Assembly (NCBI GenBank): GCA_001247695.2
Contig: LGRX02033487.1
Location: forward strand, 43,555-107,554
Reading direction: 5' to 3'
Source of the DNA: Cymbomonas tetramitiformis
Taxonomy: Eukaryota; Chlorophyta; Pyramimonadophyceae; Pyramimonadales; Pyramimonadaceae
DNA length: 64,000 nt
The position numbers were made by a program, and so were the translations under genes. Below the pieces are notes generated by a model that saw only the letters and a list, made by a program, of their open reading frames with translations, ran no database searches and was not told the DNA's origin. Position 1 is the stretch's first letter, and every line of letters starts with the position of its first letter. Below are positions 1-11,302 of this stretch, in pieces.

Positions 1-976
1 CTCGTCGTCGCGTTGCGTCGCTACGCGCATCGCGACGCTCGCATATTACGGCGAATTCACTTGCGGTCCATCTCGCGCACCGCCGGTCATTCCGGCATCG
101 CGCCCCCAAGCGACGCGTCCTCGAATCTTCGATTGCTAACGACGATCGAAGATTATGCCGATCGCTTGATCTTCGCGACGACGCGACGATTGAAGTCGTG
201 TATGTCCGCCGCGTTGCTGCATCCGAAATCCCCGGAGCGATCCCCGAATTTGACGTCGGCGATGAGATGGAGGTGAGTGAATCTAATACGCCCCGGCGAA
301 CCGAGGAAAATGCGCGACGTTTAAAAGACGATCGAGGCGCGTCGACGTCGCTGAGAGAACGCGCGTTGGTCGCCCGCGTTCAGGCAATGCAAGCTCGACG
401 CGTTAGCGCGATTGACGCGGAGCGGCCGCGGTCGCATTTTGATCTCCGAGGCGCGTTTGCTGTTATGCTCGCTCGAGTGCAGCTCGCCGACGATGGGTGA
501 GAGCATCGCGCATTGGCCGATTCTGGAGGTATGTATGTATGAGATTGCCTCCGCGGTTGCCGTCGTCGGGCGATCGCTGATGATGACACCGTCGCGCAGA
601 TGCTGGTGAACGAAACCCGCTCGAACGCGTTGCCGGGCGATCTGCGAGAGACTATGCAGCAAGATACCGAGCGCTATGTTGCAAAGTGTTTGAAAAAAAA
701 CAAGGTAAGAATTGTTTCGCAGATTTTTCGATCGCCTTTGCGTTCGCATGGGTTTAGATTCGTTCTACGCAGGATGATATTCGCTGTTTGGATTTGGCCT
801 ACTTTTTCGACGAATCGGAGAGACGTCGGAGTTCGTGCCCGTCGAAGACCGTCGTCAGCGCTGATGTCGATATCTTAGCGGCGGTGTTTTATATCGCCAA
901 GTTACCGGATCAAAATTATTTTCTCTACAATGCCACCGACCTTCCGAATCATACCACGAACCGCGACCTGATATGA
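1..976 (+). CDS. Unknown spliced gene, 5' end outside window
   Basis: I do not recognise this product. Four exons can be joined in phase 0: left edge to 272 (third frame), 394-528, 600-704 and 773-976, ending in TGA. Donors are GAG|GTGAGT at 273, GAG|GTATGT at 529 and AAG|GTAAGA at 705; acceptors end in CAAG, GCGCAG and TACGCAG. The last exon encodes an acidic stretch followed by a Tyr/Phe-rich tail, with no membrane segment or catalytic motif that I can name. An alternative acceptor at 383 would pair with the first frame of exon 1; I prefer the third frame because its codon use looks more natural. The stop lies 28 bases inside the convergent gene at 949-1947. Confidence 0.5.
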
Positions 977-1947
977 AGTGCCATTTTGATACATCTGCTG
1001 GCGTGCGTAAATCTATTTTTTTTGAAATGAAAGTGTTGCAAACAGTTGAGATTAGGAAGATAACGATTGAGATACCTGTCACGATCAATCATCTTACCCG
1101 TGCTATTCGTGTCGATACCGTCACGCATGATGTACAGCAACGCCAAAGAAAAGTATTCGTATTGTAACGTTTTGCTCAATTGAAAAACCGGCGATTGCAA
1201 CTGTCGGCGCACCGCCGGCTGTTGCAACAACTGCTGCACGTGTACGCATTGCAAGCATGTATGCCTCAACCGATCGGCGTTAAAATTCGGCGAACCGCAC
1301 ATCCAACCGTCGGTTCTTTGCAATTCGGTCATGTAAATGCTTTGTATTGTCGTGAGCACGATCGGAACTCCGCGTTTGGTGGCGGATTGCACGTATCGAA
1401 ACATACGTCGTTGGGCGATTTTTGTTTGACGATGAATGATTTTGCTCGACAATCGCTTACGCTCCGGTGACCATAGCAACATACTCACGACTCGTTTCGC
1501 CGCGGAATAACGACGTTCGTGTTCCTCCGTGGCCGACGCACTCGAAATCGCTCTGTCGCGAGTAGAGCTGCTCACGAATTTTGTTTCGTATCCCCGATTC
1601 GCGCTATTCCAGGGGTTGCCATCCGGGTACGCATCTCGGGAAAGACACACGTGCACCGCGACGCAAAGCCCGGTGAGTTCGCATACGAGGCCTTCGGTGC
1701 ACGCGACGGAACGCTGGCATTCATCACCGCAACGGTGATATTTTTTCGATTCCTCGCATCGATAGATCGCCGTGCCGACGCGAGTGAAAGTACACCGGTT
1801 TGTGCAACGATGCGCGACACCGCGGAGGGTGGTGTCGCCGATTGAAGTCTGAGCGACCTCCTTGTCCGCGATTTTGGTGCCGAGATTACGTAACGCGCTC
1901 CACGCGTTGTCGATTTCGCTTTCGTTTTGAGTCTTACTCCGTGGCAT
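949..1947 (-). CDS. Cys/His-rich putative zinc-binding protein
   Basis: An intact 332-residue reading frame. The N-terminal third holds an organised cluster of Cys and His (roughly residues 47-95): HRCTNRC, YRCEESKKYHRCGDEC and LVCELTGLC. The spacing looks like two small zinc-binding knuckles ahead of a basic, helical C-terminal half. This is visible in the sequence; a zinc role is inferred. Similar compact YxC...HxC...C...VCxLTG modules occur in uncharacterised proteins of large DNA viruses, but I cannot name a family. No intron is needed. The 3' end overlaps the preceding convergent gene by 28 bases. A TATA-like box at 1958-1972 sits just upstream and may serve both this gene and the one at 2028. 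Confidence 0.7.
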   Translation of the reverse strand: MPRSKTQNESEIDNAWSALRNLGTKIADKEVAQTSIGDTTLRGVAHRCTNRCTFTRVGTAIYRCEESKKYHRCGDECQRSVACTEGLVCELTGLCVAVHVCLSRDAYPDGNPWNSANRGYETKFVSSSTRDRAISSASATEEHERRYSAAKRVVSMLLWSPERKRLSSKIIHRQTKIAQRRMFRYVQSATKRGVPIVLTTIQSIYMTELQRTDGWMCGSPNFNADRLRHTCLQCVHVQQLLQQPAVRRQLQSPVFQLSKTLQYEYFSLALLYIMRDGIDTNSTGKMIDRDRYLNRYLPNLNCLQHFHFKKNRFTHASRCIKMALHIRSRFVV

Positions 1948-1957
1948 ATCGACGATG

Positions 1958-1972
1958 TGATATAATAATAAT
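1958..1972. promoter_or_regulatory. TATA-like element between divergent genes
   Basis: TGATATAATAATAAT lies between the start codons of the minus-strand gene (1947) and the plus-strand gene (2028). It matches the general arrangement of this window, where an AT-rich TATA-type box sits some 35-80 bases from the start codons of divergent genes. Direction of use is inferred. Confidence 0.45.
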
Positions 1973-2027
1973 ACCGATCGGCGTTTCGTGAACAGAGCGT
2001 CTCTAAATAAGCGGTGTCAAAACGAAT

Positions 2028-2630
2028 ATGTCCGGATTCGCTTCCGCGGCGACGACGCGCGGCGCGCTTCGGTGCGCGGTGTGCGCGCTGAGTTGCCTCG
2101 GCTGCCTCCTACAAATGTACAATCTGTTCGCGCGCAAGCGTCGGGAGGCCGAGGCTCGGTCGGAGGAGGCTCGACTGCTCGCCGCGGCGATTTGCATCAA
2201 CGTTGATGGCACGGTGCGGGAATGGACGTCCACCGATTTGGTCGATTGCGGCAAAATCAGGAGCGTAATCACCAATGAAAACGCGTGGTTGGAGCTCTTC
2301 GAAGAAACTCTGAACGATTACGCGCGTTCGCAAGCGGAGTGCGTCGGCGCCGCGGCTCGACAAATCGCCGAGGGTACGCGACCGTATGTCACGTTAATTT
2401 CCCTCGTCGTCGTGATCGCGAGCTTGACGTTCGCTCTGCTGCTTCGTGTCACGGCGGATGTCGCGACGACTCGGGAAAAATCGTTCATGACGACGACGAC
2501 GCCTTCACCGATGCCGGCGACCGATCTCATCGACTCGATCGCGATTTTACCGTATCACCACGATCGGCGCCGTCGACCGCATCGGCGCGTGTCGCGCTCC
2601 TCGCATCCGCTCACCATCACAGACACGTAG
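2028..2630 (+). CDS. Small two-segment membrane protein
   Basis: Intronless frame of 200 residues. A Cys-rich hydrophobic segment covers about residues 12-34, then a charged helical region, and a second strong membrane segment (TLISLVVVIASLTFALLLRV) at about 122-141. The tail is Thr/Pro- and Arg/His-rich. No family is recognised. It may be an envelope or inner-membrane component; that is inference. The 3' end overlaps the last exon of the candidate capsid gene by 14 bases. Confidence 0.7.
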   Translation: MSGFASAATTRGALRCAVCALSCLGCLLQMYNLFARKRREAEARSEEARLLAAAICINVDGTVREWTSTDLVDCGKIRSVITNENAWLELFEETLNDYARSQAECVGAAARQIAEGTRPYVTLISLVVVIASLTFALLLRVTADVATTREKSFMTTTTPSPMPATDLIDSIAILPYHHDRRRRPHRRVSRSSHPLTITDT

Positions 2631-5600
2631 CGCTCGTCGGGCCTACCATCGAGGCGCCCCCTTTGCGAAGCGTGCTGTAGTTGACGGGCTCGAGATATTT
2701 ACTCAGACCCTTGCGCACTTTTCCGCATCCCGGGTACACGCGTTCTCCCCAATGTCCGGTGTTCAGACAGACTCGATCCAAATTTCCGGTGGCGGCGTTG
2801 TAACTCGCTTGATGCCCTGCGCGCACTCGCGAAATCCGAATCAATTCTAAAAGCGATCGGAGCGATGTACTACCGGCGACGGAAAGTGGTGTACCTTGAA
2901 AGCACATGGTATTGGGACCGGAGCGATAGTTATCGAAGTGCGACATGTCACGAGGCGGATCCTGCGAAAAGACATTCCGACTCTCCTCGTCATTTTTTCA
3001 TCAACGAATCGCCGAATCGATAACAAACGAGATCATTGACGAATCTCGCACCTCCGAAGGCGCCCAGGAGTAAAGTTCCGCGTATTGCGAAGCCGTCGAA
3101 TAATGTCGGGCTTTTATCGATGATAAACCGGTGTGGTCGGCGTAACAGCCGGTCACGTCGATCGGATTATCCTGCGCGCGTACGGCGCGGCCCCGCTTTT
3201 TAGCGATTTGGCAAATTCCGCTTTGCCAAAATAAGGTGTACAATCACGATCACGAGCGCTCTCACCTTAACGACCTCGTCGAGGCCGATGATGCACGCGT
3301 ATAACGACGGTACGCTTGCTCCGAATGTATTCGCGTTCGCGCCGGTGCCGGCGTCATTCGCGTGCCGAGCAAAGATGCTTCCGCCTGCGCGAATATCGTG
3401 GGAATTAATGAGCACCCCTCTTCTCTCTTTCCGTACCGACAACTTTTTTATTCGTGTTTGAAACGTCGTCGTAGTCACGTACCTCCGCCGAGGTATGCCT
3501 GGCACCATATATCCGCCACCGGCATGACATTCTTCGGGTTGTACACGACCGCTTTTTGGTAAATGGTAAAATTACCGTAGTGCATCTTACGAACGACGTC
3601 ATCGCTCAGTTGAAAGTCGTAATGTCCGATGAGGGTCTCTCCCGTCTCTTTTCCCGACTTCGTCAAAATCGCGGCGCACATCTGATACGTTTGATACGGA
3701 CGCATCAATAAGTAACCGAAGGGAAACATTTTGTTGCAATCGATGATCAATTCCAGCGTACGCCTGGAGAAATCCATGGTCACGAACATCACGAAAATCG
3801 CAAGCTCGTGCGGTCGCGCCACGAGGCGCTTCTCCGCATTTTGTACGCGGTCGGCGATCGTCTCGCTGCACGGCGCTTCGCTCGCCTCGGACTCGCCCCT
3901 CGCCACGAAGTTCGGAGTCCCCCTGCGCCGGTGGGATTGCATGAAAGACGCCCTACGGCCTCCGACACCGGAATCCTCCTCCTCCTCATCCATCCCGCGA
4001 GTGGCCACCTCGCTACCGCGAGTTCTCTGCAGCAAATGATCTCGAAAATCGTCGATCGATTCCGTCGTCAGCGTCGTCAGTATCGCCGAGTGGCGTGTGT
4101 GCATTTGAAGGATGTAATGATAGAAATAGCCCTTGTTCTCGTCGAACTCGGGCGCCGCGGGATGTAATCGATGAAATATATACCCATCGCTCTTCTTCCT
4201 CATTCCGCTCGGGGCTCGAAATGGCGTTCGTATAACGCTTGAGGATTTCCGACTGCTTGGGATGACATTTTCGCTTTTCTGCAATGGCGACTTTTCCGGC
4301 ATCAAAACGCGGAATCGCGATCCGTCCGAGATAAATACCTCTAGGTCCAACAAACTTTTGTCGGATTGCAGATGGATCGAATTCGTCGAGTGGACTTCCA
4401 AGAGTCCGAAAAAAGCGCGGTCTCTAAGAAGCTCACTTCATCATCCGTTTCCTCCATGCGCGGATGCAGCAACGGTCCCTCCGTATTTGCCGTCGAAGAT
4501 GAAGAATTGGCCATATCGCTCTTCAGTAGCGTCGTCTGGTACAACGCGCTCAATTTTGGAGCGCAAGCTAACAAAAGCCTACTCGCCGCTTCCGCGAACG
4601 GATGCGAGCGCGAGTTCCAGTTTTGCATATCTCCGGTGTTCAACTCGATGGCCGTAATCAAAATCGATTTTAAACAGTTGAGAGCGGAAACACAGTCCGA
4701 CGAATTGGTCAGAATATAGTCGATCGTGACGAGATATACCTGACATAAACCCCACCATATTTTGCTCGAGGATTCGCCACTCGCACTCGCCCATAATTTC
4801 GTCGAGACGCCGGCGGTATATCCATAGCCATCACACCACATTCGTTGCATTCGCATCCAAAGCTCGCCCAACCCCTTCACGTATTCCTCGAACGGTTTGC
4901 CGGTGGAATACACGTTGGAGCCGGCCACGGTATCGATCTGCGCCATCATTTCGTGTATCATCGTAAATGCCGGACAACGCTTGCGTATCTCATCGGCGTA
5001 CTGCGCGGAGTTGTGGTTCGTCCATGACCATGTTGAAGACGTGCGACCGTGAAACTCGACCTGGCACTCATCGGGTCGCAATTCAACGAGCTGATGAAGC
5101 AAATCGTCGGGCGCGATCTTGTACAAAGCGATGGCGTTGTCCATCGTTTTCTCATCGACCGCGCCGATATCGATGTGAATATTGCCGGTAGACTTATGAT
5201 TCAACACGCACGGTCCAAAAAACGAGTCTTTTATCTGGTGCAACGCGCTCGTCGAGAAAAGAGGTTGCGCTATTTGATGAAGAGTATCGTAGTTCCGAAC
5301 GAGATTCGCGCAAGCTTCGGGCTCGTAGATCGACTCTCCGCTTTCGGCCAAGCGGCGTACGCCGCGATAACTGTCGTAGCCGATGGGAGATCTCAAGATG
5401 ATACTCATACCGTCGCATAATGTTGTGCTCGACGCGCTCGGCCCGGACAGCGTGGCGTGCACGTTGAGCGCGGAAAAGGTCGCCACTTCGAGTAAAGCTT
5501 TCAGATTGGCGGAAACGTAACTGCCGGCTCCTTCGACGCACCACGTTGCCACGGCCGCGCTCACGGTGTCGAAGGAGGAGGAGGTACAGGAGATCGCCGC

Positions 5601-7935
5601 GTATGGAATTCGCTGTCGTTTGGAGCTTTCGCCCGTCGGTATTATCGCGCCGCTTTTATCGCAGATATCCTGTTTTTGCACCGTACGTCCCACGTCATCA
5701 TTATCATGACGTCGTCGTCACCTCTCAAAATACACGGGAGTTTCATCGATCAAAATTCGCGAGTTTTGAGGAGGTATTTGCTCGGAAAGGCCTCTCACCT
5801 CTCGTAGAAATTGTATATATTCCGAGATGAGATTCGAATCGTTCGTCGCCGACGGCTACACCCCGCAAAAGAAAGATCAGTCAGTCGATCGTTCGCTAGC
5901 GTTTAACGACGATTAAAAGATTCCGTCCAAATTTTCGGAACACCCGCAACTCACCTCCGCATGTTTCAGAATTTGCTTCAACAACGGACGCGTATGCAGT
6001 AACGCGTACATAATGGCCCGCGTCAAAATCGTGATCGACCTGTCGCACCATCGCGGCGGATCGGGTATGTGCTGCCCCCGATGAAGCGCGCTGTACGAGT
6101 TCATCAGCGCACTCGAATACCCGCAATCATTCTCGCCGGCGATGGACGCCTCGCCGTCGCGATGATGTGTGGCCTCCCACGTAATCGAGTGCGCAAACAT
6201 CCAAAGAGAATACGCGTTATCGGAATGCGCGTAGAAACTTTGAATTTCCGAGATATACTTCGTCGTATCCGGATAGAGAATGTAGCTCTGCATCGCGTTC
6301 AAAATTTTCTGGAATATAGACGTCTCCGTCGAATTCATCGGCGGCGTCGTCATGTTTTTGGCGACGTCCATAGCGCGAAGAACGGAGGGGATTTCACGAC
6401 CGAAGCAGCGAGAGAAACACGTCTGATCATCGGCGGTGAAGAAGGAGGACGCGAAGCGAATCGTTGTCGTAGAACTCAACGGTACGGCATGAGGATGGGA
6501 ATTGTTCACGTTGTTATCGGCGTCGTCGGTCTCGGGCAGATCGCCGAGCAATGCGCCATCGCCGGCGTCGTCGTCGTCAGCGTGGGCTCGAGATGTCCAT
6601 TGGTCGAACGGTGTATCGGGAGACACTCGCATATACGGTAGTTTTTTGCGTGACCACGCGGGTTTTCTCGTCTCTTCGTTGAAAAACGCATCGTTCAAGA
6701 GCGCATCGCGTAACGTGATTTCCACGAACGCGTCCACGTCCTGACGACGACGCCGACAATCCTCTCGGTTAGATCCGAGTGGCATTCACGCTTTTCGAGA
6801 CGGGCGCGAGCGAAACGGGAAGCGTCGCGTCTCTCACCTCATCGAAGATCGCAATGTTACGATGCGAAGAATCGTATTGCGTCGCTTGACCGTAGGTCTG
6901 TTCGGGCTGCATAAGAAAGAATTCTCCGATGGAGCGAACGCGACGGGTGACGTCGACGGGTTCTGTCAGATCGGGAAGTTCAAAGGCTTTGGCCTCGAAA
7001 ATTTTGCAATCGTTGCGGGCGTCGAGGGTGGTGTGCTCGCTCTGGCCGTTTCGAGCGGAATCGAAATTCTTCGGACCATCCGGGCCGGCGAGCGCGTAAA
7101 CGTAATTCTCCCTTCGCACCTGCGTGACGTACGGCTTCATACCCTCCGGCACGATCCACGTATCGGGCTGGACACCTTTGGCGCGGAGATAGCGTTTGCA
7201 ACGACTGTCGAGCAGATCCCAACCGTGCGGCGTTTTCTGAATGGTAGCCCAATCCTCCACTTCCATCATCAACGCTTTGCGCGCCAGGGTGGCGGTGCGG
7301 ATGTTTCCGCCGTACCGCTCGTTCCACATTTCGTCCACCGTTTTGCAATTCAAAAGCGCCTCGAGTACCCCGAGGTAAACGGTCTCCAGCACAGCATTCC
7401 TGATCTGTTGCAAATTCATGGTATAGCAGAGGCGCCCTTTCTCGGTGTTCATGAATCCGTGTTCGAGAATCATCGCCAATCCGTAGCGAACGTAATGATC
7501 TCGCCTCTCGCTCATCTGCTGGCTCACCAAACGACTCACCCCCTCTTCGGGTACCGGTCCCAGCAGGGTGTTGTTGAAATGATATTCGTTCCACTGTATA
7601 CTGGAGGTGTCTTGCGTTTCGCGATACGGCAATACTTGCGCGGGCCACATATGTTCCTGCGTGATGAGAGTTATCATGACGTTCGTCATGTACGGCGAGT
7701 AGCCGAGATAAGCTTCCGGCAGCGCGAAGTTTTCGCGCCCGTATTGATCGTACGGCGACATGAGATACGGTTTAGGATTATCGCCAAAAAAATTCGAGAA
7801 ATCGGCAGCCTGATAATTACCGGCCGAATCGCGAGGAGGATTTCCCGAACTCATCGGTCGCGCGCTCGTTCCATGGGCGGAATGAAGACCGCCCGTGTCC
7901 CCAGCGGTTTGCGGATATCTTGGATCCGTCGACAT
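2617..7935 (-). CDS. Candidate major capsid protein (HK97-fold type), eight exons
   Basis: Joined in phase this gives about 1,537 residues. Exons on the minus strand, 5' to 3': 7935-6838, 6740-5955, 5855-5799, 5669-4437, 4338-3483, 3384-3266, 3171-3052 and 2961-2617. Donors are GAG|GTGAG in most cases, GAA|GTGAGC at 4436 (weakest) and GGAG|GTACGT at 3482. I chose the Met at 7935 because a TATA box at 7983-7996 would lie inside the longer frame. The capsid call rests on length close to herpesvirus capsid proteins, lack of enzyme motifs, the terminase and portal-like gene in the same window, and a C-terminal region (exon 5 into 6) with FPFGYLLMRPYQTYQM and GHYDFQLSDDVVRKMHYG, which I associate with mirusvirus-type capsid proteins. 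I cannot run a structure prediction, so the assignment is an inference. Confidence 0.6.
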
Positions 7936-7982
7936 TTGAACAGCGTGAACTGCGTTAGATGAATAAGGATGCGTTTCGAGCG

Positions 7983-7996
7983 TGTATATATATACA
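7983..7996. promoter_or_regulatory. Perfectly palindromic TATA box, bidirectional
   Basis: TGTATATATATACA is its own reverse complement. It lies 48 bases from the chosen capsid start (7935, minus) and 47 bases from the plus-strand start at 8043, so the same box can serve both directions. Confidence 0.65.
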
Positions 7997-8042
7997 GGTC
8001 GATCTCTCATTTACTCTGCGGTATTCCATTGATAATGAAAAT

Positions 8043-8675
8043 ATGAATTTCGAAACAAATTTCTCCGCTGTCTTGAATAACACCGGGATTTTAATTGTCG
8101 CTCCGATGATGATGCTAGCCGCGACCGTAACGATCTTCGCGATCCTACCGTATCACGCGGCGACGCGTCCTCGTGGAGATCGCCGCCGATCGCCGCGCGC
8201 GAAACGCCACCCTCCCTCTCGATCTCCGTCGCCGTCATCGGAATCCGACGTCGACCTCGAGATGCGTAGAAATATGGAAACGTCGTGCCGCCAACGGCGA
8301 TTTCGCGTACCCGCGACCCCTTTGGGGCATTCAAACGACCGCGGATCCTGGTGTCCGTCCTCACTGTCGCGCGTCAAAGTCGTCGATCGCGTGCGTCATC
8401 GTCGTTTTTTTGACGAAGTGTCGCACCAATCGATCCGCGCTGAGATCGAGATCGCTCATGATGTTCAAATGCGTCGCGCGCGGCAGGACGTGGAAAGCCG
8501 ATATCAGACCGTCATTCCACCGACCCGATCCGTGGCGTGTCTCGAAATGGGCGCAGCTCACCAGCAGCGCGTCACGCCAGTCGAAAAGCTCGTCGCGACC
8601 GCCGTGAATGATGCACATCGCAACATCGCGACGAAGCCGCCGCGCGTATCGTACGTTGTGCATCGGAAACAGTAG
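8043..8675 (+). CDS. Small single-pass membrane protein
   Basis: The frame opens at an ATG about 47 bases after the palindromic TATA box. A short polar N terminus is followed by a membrane segment rich in Ala, Ile, Met and Val (about residues 15-37), then an Arg/Ser/Pro-rich tail. The open frame continues to 8675, where it runs antisense across the 3' part of the hydrolase gene (8361 onward). Codon use in that overlap looks like a shadow frame, so the true C terminus may be earlier or reached by a splice that I could not place. Function unknown. Confidence 0.5.
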   Translation: MNFETNFSAVLNNTGILIVAPMMMLAATVTIFAILPYHAATRPRGDRRRSPRAKRHPPSRSPSPSSESDVDLEMRRNMETSCRQRRFRVPATPLGHSNDRGSWCPSSLSRVKVVDRVRHRRFFDEVSHQSIRAEIEIAHDVQMRRARQDVESRYQTVIPPTRSVACLEMGAAHQQRVTPVEKLVATAVNDAHRNIATKPPRVSYVVHRKQ

Positions 8676-9631
8676 GTAATCGGAAACGGCATCCAAAATC
8701 AGATTGGAAATCGCGCGAGGTAAACGATTCATGGACACCAAACCGCGCGCGGCGGTGGCGAACGGTGAAATCAACACAACTCCGGCGAATTGCGGCGGCG
8801 GCTTCGTGACGATCGAACCGCGCAATAACACCGCCGATCCTAGCGAGTATCCCATCGCGATGACGCGCCGTTTCGGAAACGCCTGCTCACGACGGCGGGT
8901 TTCAGATGCTTCGGATATTATTATCGGCGTATAACTCAACCGCGTCAACACCGAAGCGTTAATAAAATTCGGCGCACCTCGGTCAGAATTCGCAGCATAT
9001 GCGCGAAACGAATCGCTATTCGCTCGAACCGAGGTTCGCGACCGCGCTCGCGCTCATCGCCGGGAGCGCCGTAACCGGACCACGCGAAGGAGACGTAATG
9101 CGCTCGTACGCGTCGGGTGACGAAAGATACGACGGCGTCGCAGCCTACAAAGTAAAGTGAAGTAAAATGAAATTTTAGCGGGGTTCACGGTTGCGCAAAG
9201 TAAAGTGAAGTGTCGGCCCAAAAGATCACGGAGCGCGTACCTCCGACCGATTCCGCGTTTCCGTGACAATACAGAATGATCGGTCGCGTATCCACGGTGT
9301 CGGCGAGATCGATAGGATTACGATTTCGACGAGAAGCGAGTCCGTGTTCAAGATGAACTCCTTCCGCCTCCTCATCGCCGTCGCCGCCGGCGAAACGCAG
9401 GACTCCCAAAAATGAATCTTCGATGGCTCCTTTGTACGGATAATCGAGCCGCTTCCGCGTGAAGAAGGTGGTCAGTCCGCGCGCATGATATTCGCGTAAT
9501 CGAATGGCACGCGTGGCGTTGTTCGGTGGAAGAAGTGGCGGTCGCGGTCGAGGCGGGTGAAATAAAATTCCGGTGAGCGCGCGTTCCCATCCTAATCCGG
9601 CGTAAAAATATCGCTCGATAAATTCAATCAT
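8361..9631 (-). CDS. Alpha/beta hydrolase, ABHD17/BEM46-like, three exons
   Basis: Exons 9631-9241, 9144-8978 and 8882-8361 join to 359 residues. Visible landmarks, in order: an oxyanion-region strand LYCHGN in exon 1, SGYGAPGD in exon 2, the nucleophile elbow GYSLGS in exon 3, a strand and loop with VLISPFA, then the acid loop IIHGGRDE and a late His. This order and spacing match the ABHD17/ABHD13/BEM46 group of serine hydrolases, which includes protein depalmitoylases. The putative triad is Ser in GYSLGS, Asp in GGRDE and His near the C terminus (TH before LNIMSD). Substrate is unknown; a lipid or acyl-protein is a reasonable inference. The gene shares a TATA box at 9672-9679 with the divergent portal-like gene. 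Confidence 0.85.
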
Positions 9632-9671
9632 CGATGCGCTCTTAAATGATAATCGAAATTGTCACCAAAAA

Positions 9672-9679
9672 TATATATA
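9672..9679. promoter_or_regulatory. TATA box between divergent genes
   Basis: TATATATA sits 41 bases before the hydrolase start (9631, minus) and 39 bases before the portal-like gene start (9718, plus). The symmetric core allows either orientation. Confidence 0.6.
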
Positions 9680-9717
9680 CGATTGCATTCTTTTATTCTT
9701 GTCTACGATGAGATGAT

Positions 9718-11261
9718 ATGCCGATGAATCTCGACGAAGATTGCGAAACGGAGAAGAGTGCGATCATCGATGTCCATCGCGTGAGCGCTTTGAAAAAATT
9801 GCGAGAGCGAAATTCTACGATTCATGCGTGCGCGATCGCTACGCGGCAAGCGGTGCTGGGCGGAAACGGCGATATCGCGTTTTGCGGCATATCGGCGGCG
9901 GATACGTCTCGGAATCCCACATTCGCTGAGCATGTGCGCGTCAAGTATGCCAAGTTTTTGAATGACGCGATCGAGCAGCTGTTGCTGCAAGGTGTGTCAA
10001 AGCTTTGAGCGAAGGTGAGAGGTGAAATACCCGTCGGATACGCTCGTATGTTTACATCGTTGCAGATCGCAGGTTTCGTGGTGTACGAGATCGTACCCGC
10101 CGACGCGAAAAAGGGCTTGTTATATCCGCTACCCAAAACGGTCGATTGCGGCAAGGAATATTGCTATCGTATAGATCGGGACGACCCGGAAGAGGTGAGA
10201 ATGCGGCGGTGCGCAATCATCATTGATGTATTATCGATAAGAATTGTCACACCTCGACGAATTTGGTGCGCAGGTCGTGTACGTCGAAGACACGCGGCCT
10301 CAGACGATATGGCCAACGACGACGGACTGCGATCAAGCACAAACGAGGCGCGTCACGTACTGCGCTATCCTCGATTCGCCGAACGGCGTCACCGGTGAAT
10401 TGCGAAGCTGTCTGAACGCGGTGTACGCGACGTGCGCGATCGCGGAGAGCTTGTTACGTTCCGCGATCATCTCCGATCGTATACGGAGCTGCCCGCCGGT
10501 GCTCACTCGCGTCAAAACCGACGCCGCGTTCGACGATCGCGAATTGACCTCTCTGAATTCCGTCAGCGATGTGCGAAGCGTGCTCGCCTTCGAGAATATG
10601 GCGTTGCGCAACGAGATCGACGCCGCGACGCATCGGGCTTTGAACGACAGCAACAAAGCGCAATACCAGCATACCGGCCACGCCGCGATCGACGACCGTC
10701 TCGCGCAGACGAGCGATCCCATGCGAAACTCCAATTTTGTACCGACCGTCATTCCTCTGCCGGTGGATGCCGAGGTGAGCAAGTGAAAACGTGAACGTTT
10801 CGTTTCGGGCTCACGCACACACACACCCACTCTCTCTCTCTCCTTCTTGCTCTCTCTCTATTGAACGATTCGCCTCGCGCGCTTCCGCGCAGGTGGCGAC
10901 GTATCCGTTACCGGCGACGCGATCGGACCTCACGGGGTTCCAGCGACACGCCGAGCGTGAGATCGCGCATGTTTTTGGTATGCAAGATGATCGAATATCG
11001 CCGACGAATATCGGTCCGTTTCGTCGCGACGAGATCCGACGTCTGTTATCCGCGGTCTGCAAGAACGTGTGGCGGCAATCCCCACCCGAATTCGGCGAGC
11101 GATTTCCAACCACGAGCGTCGACGCGGTTCGGTTCGAATTTCCGTTGTCCGTACATGCGGCGGCACCGGGGCCGCCTCCCGTCGACGCGGTCGCGGCGGA
11201 TCGGTACGAGTCGAAAAAAAGAATGCGGCACGAGGATACTATCACTTCAATTAGACTTTAA
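9718..11261 (+). CDS. Portal-like protein, four exons
   Basis: Exons 9718-9991, 10073-10194, 10274-10774 and 10893-11261 join in phase to 421 residues. The early part has RNSTIHACAIATRQAVLGG, then a helix ending in the exon 1/2 junction (AIEQLLLQG followed by FVVYEIVP), then a beta-rich stretch, a long helical region and HAEREIAHVFGMQDD near the start of exon 4. This order resembles the wing, stem and crown layout of phage and herpesvirus-type portal proteins. No catalytic motif is present. The portal call is an inference from pattern and from the nearby terminase and capsid genes. Intron 3 (10775-10892) has a long pyrimidine tract of ACAC and CTCT runs before its acceptor. Confidence 0.4.
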
Positions 11262-11302
11262 TAATAATCAAGACGAAAGTACCGTAATCCTCGTCGTCGT
11301 CG

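Noticed and set aside
198..500. Open frame of 100 codons as a separate gene
   Set aside because: Its second half runs in a different frame from the exon that continues to 528; the spliced model explains the region better.
6862..7962. Long plus-strand open frame of 366 codons
   Set aside because: It is the antisense shadow of capsid exon 1; its codon pattern mirrors the minus-strand gene and it has no promoter or motif.
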